DNA from: Lentzea kentuckyensis
GTDB taxonomy: Bacteria > Actinomycetota > Actinomycetes > Mycobacteriales > Pseudonocardiaceae
Assembly: GCF_002150765.1 (NCBI RefSeq)
Contig: NZ_MUYM01000050.1
Coordinates: forward strand, 54,583 to 118,582
Length of the DNA: 64,000 nt
Direction of reading: 5' to 3'
Shown: positions 33,796 to 41,798 of the stretch, piece after piece
How the letters are laid out: the number at the start of each line of letters is the position of its first letter
Position numbering within the stretch: the first letter of the stretch is position 1
The notes under the pieces: generated by a model
What the model was told of the DNA's origin: nothing
Seen by the model: only the letters and a program-made list of their open reading frames with translations
The model's database searches: none
Program-made: the position numbers and the translations under genes

Positions 33796-34526
33796 GTCAG
33801 GCTGAAGCTGCCCTTGTTGGAGAAGTACTTGTCGACCACCAACGCCGGGTCGGTGGCCAGGTAACCGCGGTAGATCGCGCCGTCGTCGTGGTCGTCCCAG
33901 CCCCACGGCGCGTTGGCGGCGTTGTCCTTGCCGTCGCCACCGGGGAAGTTGTTGCCGTCCCACCGGTACAGGCCGTGCCCCTTGGCCTTCTGCCGGGTGG
34001 CGGGGCGGCCGTTGACCAGCAGCAACGTGCCGTCGATGGTCTCCGCGCCGTTGCGGTACGGCGATCCGGCGGGCACGTACGAGTAGAAGTCGCTGTGCGC
34101 CACGGTGACCGCGGCTTCGAGTGTGCCGAACCCGCTGTCCCTGCGGACGGTCAGCAGCGCGCCTTCCAGGTCGTTCTCGTGAGTCCGCTTGCCGGACGGG
34201 TCGGGCTCGTCGTCCCAGTCACGCGGGTGGAAGAAGGAGTGGACGATGAACCAGTGCGTCGACGTCTCGACCACCGAGTAGTAGGCGGCGCCGGTGAGTT
34301 TCGCGAGCTGGGTCTGGTTCTCCCAGTTGTTCAGCCCGTTCCAGTCGCCGTCGAAGTCCACAGTGGACAGGTAGTCGGCGTCGTAGTCCGACGAGTCGGT
34401 GTCCTGGTAGTGCACCGGCGCCCAGTGGAACGCCAGGTCGTGGTCGGACACGGCGGCGTGGGCGGGTGCGGCGAGGATCGTGGTGAAGAGGGCGACGGCC
34501 AGCAGGGAGGCGCGGATCGTTTTCAC
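33771..34526 (-). CDS. Secreted protein of unknown function
   Basis: 251 aa from the GTG at 34524-34526, giving a signal peptide (VKTIRASLLAVALFTTILAA, cleavage near AHA|AV). The mature protein is rich in Asp, Trp and Tyr, with motifs FHWAPVHYQDTDSSDYDADY, FDGDWNGLNNWEN and HWFIVHSFFHPRDWDD, and a later HENDLEGALL. Conserved His and Asp residues suggest a metal-dependent enzyme or binding protein, but I do not recognise the family. No cysteine in the mature part. Its 3' end overlaps the serine hydrolase by 25 nt. Confidence 0.6.
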   Translation of the reverse strand: MKTIRASLLAVALFTTILAAPAHAAVSDHDLAFHWAPVHYQDTDSSDYDADYLSTVDFDGDWNGLNNWENQTQLAKLTGAAYYSVVETSTHWFIVHSFFHPRDWDDEPDPSGKRTHENDLEGALLTVRRDSGFGTLEAAVTVAHSDFYSYVPAGSPYRNGAETIDGTLLLVNGRPATRQKAKGHGLYRWDGNNFPGGDGKDNAANAPWGWDDHDDGAIYRGYLATDPALVVDKYFSNKGSFSLTYTRNAFR

Positions 34527-34591
34527 AACGGCGGAGGCTAAGCGCCTGGCCAGAACTCCTGTCCGGAACATCTGTGCCAGCTGGTGCCGAG

Positions 34592-34686
34592 TGGCGTCCG
34601 CAAGGACTGCGGCCCGCCACCGGACAGGCCTGTTGGTAGTGGCAAAGTGCCTGTTGATGTTGAGTTGGTGGTACTTGCAGACGCCA
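34592..34686. repeat. Palindromic MITE-like element, copy B
   Basis: The right end (34655-34686) matches the reverse complement of 46489-46520 at 31 of 32 positions. The left end, tggcgtccgcaaggac at 34592-34607, matches the inverted right end at 14 of 16. The interior differs from the other element. It lies between the 5' ends of the secreted-protein gene (33771-34526) and, downstream of, the DUF2332 gene, with no coding region disrupted. Confidence 0.7.
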
Positions 34687-34743
34687 TCGGGGCCGGACGC
34701 ACGTCCGGCGGGCGAGTAACGGACGCAACTTCCGGCAGCCTGC

Positions 34744-35712
34744 TTAGCTGTAAATGGTGACCGTGAGCCGTGGGTTCGAGCGAAAATCGGTCGGCTCGTA
34801 GGCAACGCGCGCGAGCGGCATCGAGCCCGCGGCGGCCGTCAGCGTCGTCTCGATCTCGTTGCGCTCGTCCTCGGTGAGGTACGGCCAGAACGAGCTGTGC
34901 CAGATCACCGTGTACGTGCCGCGCTCGTCCGGCGGCACGAGGTTCTCGCGCAGCCACCGCCCGGCCGGCGAGCGGTCGACCTTCACCCCGACCTTGGCGG
35001 CGAGCTCGATGGCGTCGTCGAGGTCCCACCGCAGCGCGTCGTGCTCGGGCGGGATGAACGAGTGCAGGATCATCGCGTGCTTGGCGTCGCCGGGGTCGCG
35101 CGGCTGCAGGTCGCACCCGGCCCGTCCGACGATCTCGAGCTTCGGCGGTGGCGGCCCGACGGCGGCCAGGCGCACGGGCGAGTCCTGGTCGCCCCACTCC
35201 CAGCCGAGGCCGAACCAGCGGTAGTGGTCCAGGATCAGGTTGAGGCCCGCGCACGCCCCGAGTTCGAGGAGCCGCACCTTGGGCGCCCCGATCATCGTCA
35301 GGCCCCTCAACAGGAACCCGGCGGTCGTGGGCTGGTGCTGCTGCACCGTGCGGTCGAGCGCCGCCAGGATCTCGCCCGGGTTCTCGACGATCGCCCTGCG
35401 CGCTGCCAGCCAGGCGAGCAGCGCCGTGGAGTCGGACTCGCCCGCCATCGCCGCGGCGTGCGCGCTGGCGAAGCGCTGGCTCAGTTCCGGCGCCTTTCCC
35501 GACAGCATCAGCAACCGCACCCCGGCGAGCGCCTGGATGCCGAACAACGGACTGTGCACGGCGCTGTGCGAACAGATCAGATCCGCCACCGGCCCGCCGC
35601 GGTCGAGTTCGCTCGCCAGTTCCGAGAGGATGCGCGCGGACACGGGCGCGCTGGTGCGCAACCGCACTGCGAACGTGCGCAGGGTGGAAGCGCCGATGCT
35701 GGCCGCGGTCAC
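34744..35712 (-). CDS. DUF2332 family protein
   Basis: 322 aa from the GTG at 35710-35712, preceded by aggggag; a TTG seven codons earlier is possible. The family signature VRLLELGACAGLNLILDHYR (about residues 145-165) resembles a methyltransferase motif I (LELGxxxGLNL), and FWPYLTEDERNEIETTL is the conserved C-terminal helix. Some relatives are viewed as SAM-dependent methyltransferase-like. Substrate unknown. Divergent from the enoyl-CoA hydratase. Confidence 0.8.
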   Translation of the reverse strand: MTAASIGASTLRTFAVRLRTSAPVSARILSELASELDRGGPVADLICSHSAVHSPLFGIQALAGVRLLMLSGKAPELSQRFASAHAAAMAGESDSTALLAWLAARRAIVENPGEILAALDRTVQQHQPTTAGFLLRGLTMIGAPKVRLLELGACAGLNLILDHYRWFGLGWEWGDQDSPVRLAAVGPPPPKLEIVGRAGCDLQPRDPGDAKHAMILHSFIPPEHDALRWDLDDAIELAAKVGVKVDRSPAGRWLRENLVPPDERGTYTVIWHSSFWPYLTEDERNEIETTLTAAAGSMPLARVAYEPTDFRSNPRLTVTIYS

Positions 35713-35814
35713 CTTCTCTCCCCTCTTCGGCAACGGACTTTACAAGGGCGGGAACGCACTTCTACCCAACTGAGACCGGGCGTGCCGCCAAAGACGGTGG
35801 GTATCGTGCGGCGG

Positions 35815-36573
35815 GTGAGCGAGTTCCTGGAACTGTCCGCGGCCGGCCCGGTCGCCACGTTGACGATCAACCGCCCGGCCAAGCGCAACGCGATGAGCTA
35901 CGAGATGTGGTCGGCCCTGCCTGGGTTGATGGCGACTGTTTCCGCTGATGAGAGCATCCGTGTGCTGGTCATCCGGGGTGGGGAGCACTTCTCCGCGGGC
36001 GCCGACATCGCCGAGTTCTCCACGTTGCGGCGGGGCCCCGAGGGAGCCGCTCACTACGGCGAGGCCGTGCACAACGGGGAACGTGCGATCGCCCGGCTGG
36101 ACAAGCCGACGATCGCCGCGATTTCCGGTTTCTGCGTCGGCGGTGGCTGCGAGATCGCCCTGGCCTGCGACATTCGGGTGGCGGCTGTCGACGCGCGATT
36201 CGGCATCACGCCCGCGAAACTCGGCATCGTTTACAACTTCACGTCCACCAAGGCGCTCGTGGACGCGGTCGGACCGGCGTGGGCGAAGCAGATCCTCTTC
36301 TCGGCCGATTTGCTCGACGCTGCGACGGCCCTGCGGATCGGGCTCGTGAACGAGGTCGTGGAGTCGTTGGACGCGCGGGTGAAGGAACTGTCCGAACAGA
36401 TCGCCGGGCGGGCGCAGGTGTCGGTGCGCGGCGCCAAGAAGATCATCAACTCGATCACCGACGGCGGGCACGAGGACGACTTCGTGCGGGCGCTGTACGC
36501 GGAGGCCGCCTCCAGCGCCGACTACGCGGAAGGCGTGTCGGCGTTCCTGGAGAAGCGGCCCCCGCGGTTCTAG
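35815..36573 (+). CDS. Enoyl-CoA hydratase/isomerase family protein
   Basis: 252 aa from the GTG at 35815 (VSEFLELSAAGPVATLTIN). Crotonase-fold features: oxyanion segment HFSAGADIAEFS, GFCVGGGCEIALACDIRVA, and FGITPAKLGIVYNFTST. The position of the second catalytic Glu of hydratases is within ARFGITPAKLGI, where Glu is not obvious, so isomerase or another crotonase activity is possible. Its TAG stop lies in TCTAGA, duplicated by the IS481 insertion directly behind it. Before insertion it overlapped the convergent MBL gene by 4 nt. Confidence 0.83.
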   Translation: MSEFLELSAAGPVATLTINRPAKRNAMSYEMWSALPGLMATVSADESIRVLVIRGGEHFSAGADIAEFSTLRRGPEGAAHYGEAVHNGERAIARLDKPTIAAISGFCVGGGCEIALACDIRVAAVDARFGITPAKLGIVYNFTSTKALVDAVGPAWAKQILFSADLLDAATALRIGLVNEVVESLDARVKELSEQIAGRAQVSVRGAKKIINSITDGGHEDDFVRALYAEAASSADYAEGVSAFLEKRPPRF

Positions 36574-36574
36574 A
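36569..36574. repeat. Target-site duplication, left copy
   Basis: TCTAGA directly before the left IS end; the same six bases follow the right end at 37657-37662. It contains the stop codon of the enoyl-CoA hydratase gene. Confidence 0.85.
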
Positions 36575-37656
36575 TGTACCTGGCCAACACGTTGGTGACG
36601 GTGTGTCGGCTTGATCATGGGTGAGGCCTCCGGGTGCGGTGGTGATTGCGAAGTCAGTCACCACAACCGGAGGCCTCGATGGGACACGCTAACGCCCGCC
36701 TGACCCCGCACGGACGCCTGGTCCTGGTTTCACGGGTGGCTGCCGGCAGACCGGTCGCCCACGTGGCCAAAGAGCTCGGAGTCTCCCGGCAGTGCGCGCA
36801 CCGCTGGGTCCGTCGTTTCCGCGACGAGGGTCTGGCGGGCTTGGCTGATCGGTCCAGCAGGCCGCACCACATGCCGTCGCGGACCTCGGCCGAGACAGAA
36901 CTGAAGATCGTAATGGCGCGCGGCGAGCTGCGCTGCGGCCCTGCTCGGATCAGCGCCTGCACCGGCGTCCCCGCTCGCACCGTGTCGAGGGTGCTGACCC
37001 GGCACGGCGTGCCGCGGCTGGCCGAGTGCGATCCGCTGACCGGGCAACGCATCCGCGCGACCCGGCACACCACCCGCCGCTACGAACACCCCGCACCCGG
37101 CGATCTGCTGCACCTGGACGTCAAGAAGATCGGCAAGATCCCGCCGGGAGGCGGCTGGCGCGCGCACGGCCGCGGCCTGCGTCCCGGCTCCCACCGAGGC
37201 CTGGGCTACGACTACGTCCACGCCGCCATCGATGACCACTCCCGGCTCGCCTACGCAGAGATCCTTGACGATGAACGCGGCACTACCTGTGCCGGGTTCC
37301 TGCTTCGCGCTGCCGCGTGGTTCGCCGAACAGGGCATCCCACGCGTTCACCGCGTCCTGACCGACAACGCCAAGAACTACCTGATCTCCCGCGACTTCGC
37401 CACCGCGGTCGCGGCGATCGGCGCCCGCCACAAGACCATCAAGCCGCATTGTCCTTGGCAGAATGGCAAAGTCGAGCGGTTCAACCGCACGCTGCAGACC
37501 GAGTGGGCCTATCACGAGATCTTCCTCGACAACACCACTCGATCCGCAGCGCTGGCGCCGTGGCTTGATCACTACAACACTGAACGCGGTCACTTCGCAC
37601 TTGATGGTCAGCCACCCATCAGCCGCGTTCAGTCACCAACCTCATGACCAAGTACA
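36575..37656 (+). mobile_element. IS481-family insertion sequence, complete
   Basis: A 1082-bp element with one transposase gene. The left end TGTACCTGGCCAACACGTTG and the inverted right end TGTACTTGGTCATGAGGTTG share TGTAC, TGG, CA and GTTGGTGAC, forming imperfect terminal repeats of about 27 bp. Both sides are flanked by TCTAGA. The intact transposase and exact duplication suggest a recent insertion. Confidence 0.88.
36679..37647 (+). CDS. IS481-family transposase
   Basis: 322 aa from the ATG at 36679 with cggagg upstream. The N-terminus has a helix-turn-helix (PVAHVAKELGVSRQCAHRWV), and the core is an rve-type DDE integrase: LLHLDVKKIGK (first Asp), RVLTDNAKNY (second Asp), and WQNGKVERFNRTLQTEWAY (Glu). 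The whole triad is present with no stop or frameshift, so it should be active. It ends 9 bp inside the right terminal repeat. Confidence 0.95.
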   Translation: MGHANARLTPHGRLVLVSRVAAGRPVAHVAKELGVSRQCAHRWVRRFRDEGLAGLADRSSRPHHMPSRTSAETELKIVMARGELRCGPARISACTGVPARTVSRVLTRHGVPRLAECDPLTGQRIRATRHTTRRYEHPAPGDLLHLDVKKIGKIPPGGGWRAHGRGLRPGSHRGLGYDYVHAAIDDHSRLAYAEILDDERGTTCAGFLLRAAAWFAEQGIPRVHRVLTDNAKNYLISRDFATAVAAIGARHKTIKPHCPWQNGKVERFNRTLQTEWAYHEIFLDNTTRSAALAPWLDHYNTERGHFALDGQPPISRVQSPTS

Positions 37657-37662
37657 TCTAGA
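37657..37662. repeat. Target-site duplication, right copy
   Basis: TCTAGA right after the IS; it contains, on the minus strand, the TAG stop of the MBL-fold gene. Confidence 0.85.
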
Positions 37663-38257
37663 ACACCTCCGCGGCGATCGTGGTGTCCGGGCCGTGGCCC
37701 GTGTGCACCACGGTCTCGCCGGGCAGCGTCAGCAGCTTCTCCCGGATGGACTTCTCGATCGTCGGCCGGTCCGAGAACGACCGCCCGGTAGCCCCAGGCC
37801 CGCCCTGGAACAACGTGTCCCCGGTGAACACCGCACCCAGCGACGGCACGTAGAAGCACACCGCGCCAGGCGAACGTCCTGGCGTGTGGAGCACCTCGAT
37901 CCGTTCGCCGGCCACGGTCAGCACCTGGCCGTCTTCCAACGCCTGGTGGGGGATCACGCCGGTGTGCGTCAACGACCAGACGATGTGGTCGTCCTGGTGC
38001 AGAGCCAGCGGTGCACCGGTGGCATGAGCCAGATCCGGCGCTACCCGGACGTGGTCATCGTGTGCGTGGGTCAGGAGAATCGCCACGACGCGACGTCCGT
38101 CCACGACCTTCAGGATGGCGTCGACGTCGTGCGGCGCGTCGATGACGACGCACTCCGACGAGTCGCCGATGACCCACACGTTGTTGTCGACGTCGAAGGT
38201 CTCGCCGTCCAGCGAGAAGGTGCCGGACGTGATGGTGTGATCAACGCGCAGGGTCAT
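37658..38257 (-). CDS. MBL-fold hydrolase of the mycothiol detoxification operon
   Basis: 199 aa from the ATG at 38255-38257. The zinc motif HxHxDH appears as THAHDDHV, and further ligands are in HTPGRSPGAVCFY, FTGDTLFQ and HTGHGPDTT. It is of the glyoxalase II type; together with the MscR gene just upstream (1-nt overlap), as in mycobacteria where an MBL gene follows mscR, it probably hydrolyses a mycothiol thioester such as S-formylmycothiol. This is context-based. Its stop codon lies in the IS target duplication. Confidence 0.85.
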   Translation of the reverse strand: MTLRVDHTITSGTFSLDGETFDVDNNVWVIGDSSECVVIDAPHDVDAILKVVDGRRVVAILLTHAHDDHVRVAPDLAHATGAPLALHQDDHIVWSLTHTGVIPHQALEDGQVLTVAGERIEVLHTPGRSPGAVCFYVPSLGAVFTGDTLFQGGPGATGRSFSDRPTIEKSIREKLLTLPGETVVHTGHGPDTTIAAEVF

Positions 38258-39345
38258 CAGAAGACCACGACCGATCGCAGGACCTCGCCGTGGTGCATCT
38301 TCTCGAACGCTGCTTCCACGCCGTCCAGCGGGATCTCCTCGCTGACGAACGCGTCGAGGTCGAAGCGGCCCTGCTGGTACAGGTCGACGAGCATCGGGAA
38401 GTCGCGGCTGGGCAGGCAGTCGCCGTACCACGAGGACTTCAGCGAGCCGCCGCGCGAGAAGAAGTCGATCAGCGGCATGTCGAGTTGCATGTCCGGCGTC
38501 GGAACGCCCACCAGGACAACGGTTCCGGCCAGGTCGCGGGCGTAGAATGCCTGCTTCCACGTCTCGGGGCGGCCGACGGCGTCGATCACCACGTCCGCGC
38601 CGAACGAGTCGGTCAGTCGCTGGATTTCCACCACCACGTCGTCGACGTCGCGGACGTTGATGGTGTGGGTGGCGCCGAAACCCTTGGCCCACTCCAGTTT
38701 CCGCGGGTCGGTGTCGACGGCGATGATCTTCGCGGCACCAGCGAGGCGGGCGCCCGCGATGGCGCCGTCGCCGACACCGCCGCAGCCGATCACGGCCACC
38801 GAGTCGCCGCGGGTGACGCCGCCGGTGTTCATGGCGGCACCGACGCCGGCCATGACGCCGCAGCCCAGCAGGCCGACGGCGGCCGCGCGGGCGGACGGGT
38901 CGACCTTCGTGCACTGTCCTGAGTGGACCAACGTCTTCTCGGCGAACGCGCCGATGCCCAGCGCGGGGGAGAGCTTCGTGCCGTCGGTCAGCGTCATCGG
39001 CTGGGAGGCGTTGAAGGTCGAGAAGCAGTACCAGGGCTTGCCTCGACGACAAGCACGGCAGGTGCCGCAGACGGCGCGCCAGTTCAGCACGACGAAGTCG
39101 CCGGGTTCCAGGTCCGCGACGCCTTCACCGACGGACTCCACGACACCCGCGGCTTCGTGGCCCAGCAGGAACGGGAACTCGTCGTTGATGCCGCCCTCGC
39201 GGTAGTGCAGGTCGGTGTGGCAGACGCCGCACGCCTGCACCTTCACCACGGCCTCGCCCGGACCGGGATCTGGCACCAGCACCGAGGTCAGTTCGACGGG
39301 TTGACCTTTGCCCCGGGCGACGATGCCCTTGACCTCTTGCGCCAC
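38257..39345 (-). CDS. mscR: S-(hydroxymethyl)mycothiol dehydrogenase
   Basis: 362 aa, a zinc-dependent class III-like alcohol dehydrogenase. Catalytic zinc ligands are in CGVCHTDLHY and LGHEAAGVVESVG; structural zinc cysteines in CGTCRACRRGKPWYC; the NAD fold in VIGCGGVGDGAI. The sequence type (VLNWRAVCGTCRACRRGKPW) is that of the mycothiol-dependent formaldehyde dehydrogenase of actinobacteria, which oxidises the adduct of formaldehyde and mycothiol. It is followed by the MBL-fold gene and preceded by a VOC gene 13 bp upstream. Confidence 0.9.
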   Translation of the reverse strand: MAQEVKGIVARGKGQPVELTSVLVPDPGPGEAVVKVQACGVCHTDLHYREGGINDEFPFLLGHEAAGVVESVGEGVADLEPGDFVVLNWRAVCGTCRACRRGKPWYCFSTFNASQPMTLTDGTKLSPALGIGAFAEKTLVHSGQCTKVDPSARAAAVGLLGCGVMAGVGAAMNTGGVTRGDSVAVIGCGGVGDGAIAGARLAGAAKIIAVDTDPRKLEWAKGFGATHTINVRDVDDVVVEIQRLTDSFGADVVIDAVGRPETWKQAFYARDLAGTVVLVGVPTPDMQLDMPLIDFFSRGGSLKSSWYGDCLPSRDFPMLVDLYQQGRFDLDAFVSEEIPLDGVEAAFEKMHHGEVLRSVVVF

Positions 39346-39358
39346 TGCGACTCCGTCC

Positions 39359-39877
39359 TCACTTGATCAGGGTCGTACCTTCGAACTCGCCGAGTTCTTC
39401 CCGGTAGAACTCAATCCCTACACCGTTGGGGTCGCGGATGTACAGGCTGTCCTCGACGCCGCGGTCGGGGCCCAGGTACTCGATCCCGGCCTCGTCCAGC
39501 TTGGACTTGATCTCGTCGAACCGCTCGGGCGAGGTGGACAGCGCCAGGTGCTGCACGGCGCCGATCGTCTCCATGAACGCCGGGTGGTCGTGACCCGGGA
39601 AGTCGAAGAACCCCAGGAGGTTCTTGCTGCCGAGGTCGAAGAAGAAGTGGCTGGAGCCGCGGTAGTCGCGGTTCTCCACCAGCTCGACCAGCGGGAAGCC
39701 CAGGAACTCCTGGTAGAAGCGGATCGTCTCCTCGACGTCCTTGCAGATCAACGCGATGTGGTGCACCCCGCGCGTGGGCGAGCCACCCCGTTCGTCGAGC
39801 GGCTTCACGAACTGGTCGCGCAGCTCATCTCGCTTGGCCCTGATGGCTTCGAGCTCGGCACCTTCTGGCTGTGGCAT
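39359..39877 (-). CDS. VOC superfamily (glyoxalase-like) protein
   Basis: 172 aa. Two beta-alpha-beta-beta-beta units are visible: GVHHIALICKDVEETIRFYQ (metal His and Tyr/Gln start) and AVQHLALSTSPERFDEI, ending in YIRDPNGVGIEFYRE (metal Glu). A 40-residue N-terminal extension is charged. The ligand pattern H...H...E supports a glyoxalase/dioxygenase-like metalloenzyme. Lying 13 bp before mscR in the same direction, it may act on a mycothiol adduct such as the methylglyoxal hemithioacetal. That role is inference from the operon. Confidence 0.82.
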   Translation of the reverse strand: MPQPEGAELEAIRAKRDELRDQFVKPLDERGGSPTRGVHHIALICKDVEETIRFYQEFLGFPLVELVENRDYRGSSHFFFDLGSKNLLGFFDFPGHDHPAFMETIGAVQHLALSTSPERFDEIKSKLDEAGIEYLGPDRGVEDSLYIRDPNGVGIEFYREELGEFEGTTLIK

Positions 39878-39915
39878 GCGAGCCAGAATAGTTGAGGCTT
39901 CAAGCGTTCGCTTGC

Positions 39916-40764
39916 CTATCCGACGATGCCCTCGAACTCCACGGCGGGCTCGTCCAGAAGCAGTGTGGCGTGCAGATGTGCCACGCTCGTCCCGGGGGCC
40001 AGTCGCGGGTCGGTCCGAGCAAGATCACCCGGCTGGCGGCCGTAGATCTTCAGCGACGTGATGTCGTGCAGCCCGAACCCGTCGTCGACGCCCCAGTTCG
40101 CGAGATTCGCCGCGCTCATCAGCTTCTCCGCGTCGTCCAGGGACGGCGCGGAGAAGTAGAGCCGCCCGTTCAGGTAGACGCCGCGCGCGCCGCTCGGCGA
40201 GATGATCGTGACCGGCTTGCCCGTGCGGCACGCCAGGAAGTGGAACGCGATGCCGCCGCCGCGCGAGCCGACCATCGTCGCCGCGGTCAGGCCGCTCCAC
40301 GTCACCGGACGTCGCGCGAACGCCTCTGCCTGGCCCAGCAGGAAGTCGCGGTAGCGCTGCGGGGTGAGGTCCTGCAGGTAGTTCCACATGCGGAAGACGT
40401 GGAGATAACCGAGTTTTCCGGCGAGTTCGAGCGCTGCGCGGTACGCGAGCCGTGCGGCGTAGGTGTATTCGTCGCACGGCGGAATCCGGCCGGCGCAGAA
40501 CAGGTATTCGCCGTCGTGCGCATAGGCGATCGCTTTGTGCTCGCCGGATTCCACGCTGCGTGAACTCGTCCAGACCTCAGCGAACCCGTCGCCCTCTTCC
40601 GCGAGAAAAACCGTCAGTTCCGGACACCCGGCTTTCAACACGGGGTTGAAGGACGTGCCGGTGAACCGCACGACACCCAGCCGCGATCGAGCCGGGTCGT
40701 CCGGAACGGCGGTGAGCGGCTCGAACGTCGAGGACAGCGCGCGAGCTCGCAGCTGACGAGTCAT
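39916..40764 (-). CDS. Chorismatase-like protein (FkbO/Hyg5/XanB2 family), stand-alone
   Basis: 282 aa. Features of the chorismatase family, which hydrolyses chorismate to hydroxybenzoate or dihydroxy acids, are RMWNYLQDLTPQRYRDFLLG (about residues 122-142; the family has RxWNYxxxI...RYRxF), ATMVGSRGGGIAFHFLACRT, SLKIYGRQPGDL (family LKVYxRxPxD) and the C-terminal VEFEGIVG (family VEIEG, with the catalytic Glu). It is shorter than the usual 330-340 aa because the N-terminus is reduced, and the central substrate loop differs. It may be active, but the substrate is uncertain. No polyketide or xanthomonadin cluster is nearby. Confidence 0.55.
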   Translation of the reverse strand: MTRQLRARALSSTFEPLTAVPDDPARSRLGVVRFTGTSFNPVLKAGCPELTVFLAEEGDGFAEVWTSSRSVESGEHKAIAYAHDGEYLFCAGRIPPCDEYTYAARLAYRAALELAGKLGYLHVFRMWNYLQDLTPQRYRDFLLGQAEAFARRPVTWSGLTAATMVGSRGGGIAFHFLACRTGKPVTIISPSGARGVYLNGRLYFSAPSLDDAEKLMSAANLANWGVDDGFGLHDITSLKIYGRQPGDLARTDPRLAPGTSVAHLHATLLLDEPAVEFEGIVG

Positions 40765-40825
40765 CGCCGGTCAGGTTAGGTCGCGGGACGGCCGGTGTGC
40801 ACCTTCGCGTCTCGTTTCGCGGCGC

Positions 40826-41095
40826 TCAATCCTCTTCGTCGCCGGGCCATTCCCCGGTGAGCTTCTGAAAACCCTTGGCGCCGCCGCGGTCGATCGCGGC
40901 TTTCACCAGGCCGAAGATGGCTCCCTGCAACGCCGCGGCCAGCAGAATCTCCCGCCAGGTGCGGTTCCGCATCGTGGCGCTGGGCGCTTCTTGGTCACCC
41001 GCGACGAGTTTCCACACCTGGCCGAAGATCGCGGTTGCGAGGAACCCTCCCAGTGCGCCGAACAGCATTCCCAGTGGGCGGTACAGGAACTTCAT
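40826..41095 (-). CDS. DUF4235 small membrane protein
   Basis: 89 aa with two hydrophobic helices (LGMLFGALGGFLATAIFGQV and LAAALQGAIFGLVKAAI) and the DUF4235 start FLYRPLG. Last gene of the trxA operon, overlapping the DUF3618 gene by 4 nt. Function unknown. Confidence 0.85.
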   Translation of the reverse strand: MKFLYRPLGMLFGALGGFLATAIFGQVWKLVAGDQEAPSATMRNRTWREILLAAALQGAIFGLVKAAIDRGGAKGFQKLTGEWPGDEED

Positions 41096-41379
41096 CCATT
41101 CCTCCTGGAAAGTTTCCAGATAACGAGAAGCAGCGTGATCAGCACGGCCGCGATGGCCGCGGGGTGCCGGCGCGCCTTCTCGATCTGCACGGCCACGGGT
41201 TCGGGCAGCGCGTCGACCGCCTGGTTGGTCGCGGCGGTCATCCGCACGACCGTCTCGTGCGCCTGCTCCTTGACCCGTCCGGGCACGTCCACCTTGTGCG
41301 CCAACGCTTCCACGGTTTCACCGAGCTCGCGGCGGGTCTGCTCGACGTCGCGCTGCAGCTGGTCCTTGGGATCGGTCAT
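41092..41379 (-). CDS. DUF3618 membrane protein
   Basis: 95 aa from the ATG at 41377-41379. A charged N-terminal helix LQRDVEQTRRELGETVEALA with the DUF3618 core (KVDVPGRVKEQ) precedes one membrane helix, IAAVLITLLLVIWKL. It overlaps genes on both sides by 4 nt. This trio (holin-like, DUF3618, DUF4235) is common in actinobacteria; its job is not known. Confidence 0.87.
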   Translation of the reverse strand: MTDPKDQLQRDVEQTRRELGETVEALAHKVDVPGRVKEQAHETVVRMTAATNQAVDALPEPVAVQIEKARRHPAAIAAVLITLLLVIWKLSRRNG

Positions 41380-41765
41380 CGGTGCGCACTCTCCTTGATC
41401 GTCGCGATGTCCTGCTGGACGTTGTCCATCGCCTGGCGGGGCACCGGGGGAGCCGCCTGCTTGACCTGGCCCTTGCCCACGAGCGCGAAGATGCCCGCGA
41501 ACAGCAGAAGGGCGGCCGCGACGATCAATGCGGCCGCCCACGGCGGAACTACGAGTGCCAGCAGCAGGATCAGGCCCGCGACGACGCTGAGCCCGCCCCA
41601 CCACGCGAACACGCCGGCCGCGCCGAACATCCCGGCGCCGACACCGGCGTGCTTGCCTTTGTCCTTCAGCTCCGCGACGGCGAGACGGATCTCATCGCGG
41701 GCGAGCCTGCTCACCTGCTCGGACAGCTGGTGGACCAGCTGTGCGGTCGACGTGTCGGTGTTCAT
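41376..41765 (-). CDS. Phage holin family/actinobacterial holin-X-like membrane protein
   Basis: 129 aa from the ATG at 41763-41765. After an amphipathic helix (LSEQVSRLARDEIRLAVAEL) come two strongly hydrophobic segments (GGLSVVAGLILLLALVV and ALIVAAALLLFAGIFALVG), as in the Actinobacterial Holin-X/PF07332 family. Despite the name these are chromosomal proteins of unknown function. It lies 33 bp after trxA and overlaps the DUF3618 gene. Confidence 0.82.
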   Translation of the reverse strand: MNTDTSTAQLVHQLSEQVSRLARDEIRLAVAELKDKGKHAGVGAGMFGAAGVFAWWGGLSVVAGLILLLALVVPPWAAALIVAAALLLFAGIFALVGKGQVKQAAPPVPRQAMDNVQQDIATIKESAHR

Positions 41766-41798
41766 GCACGTCAGGTACCCACAGCCGAGTTGGACCAA

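Noticed and set aside
41376..41765. Prophage remnant suggested by the holin-like protein
   Set aside because: No lysin, capsid, integrase or att site nearby; the family is widespread on actinobacterial chromosomes.
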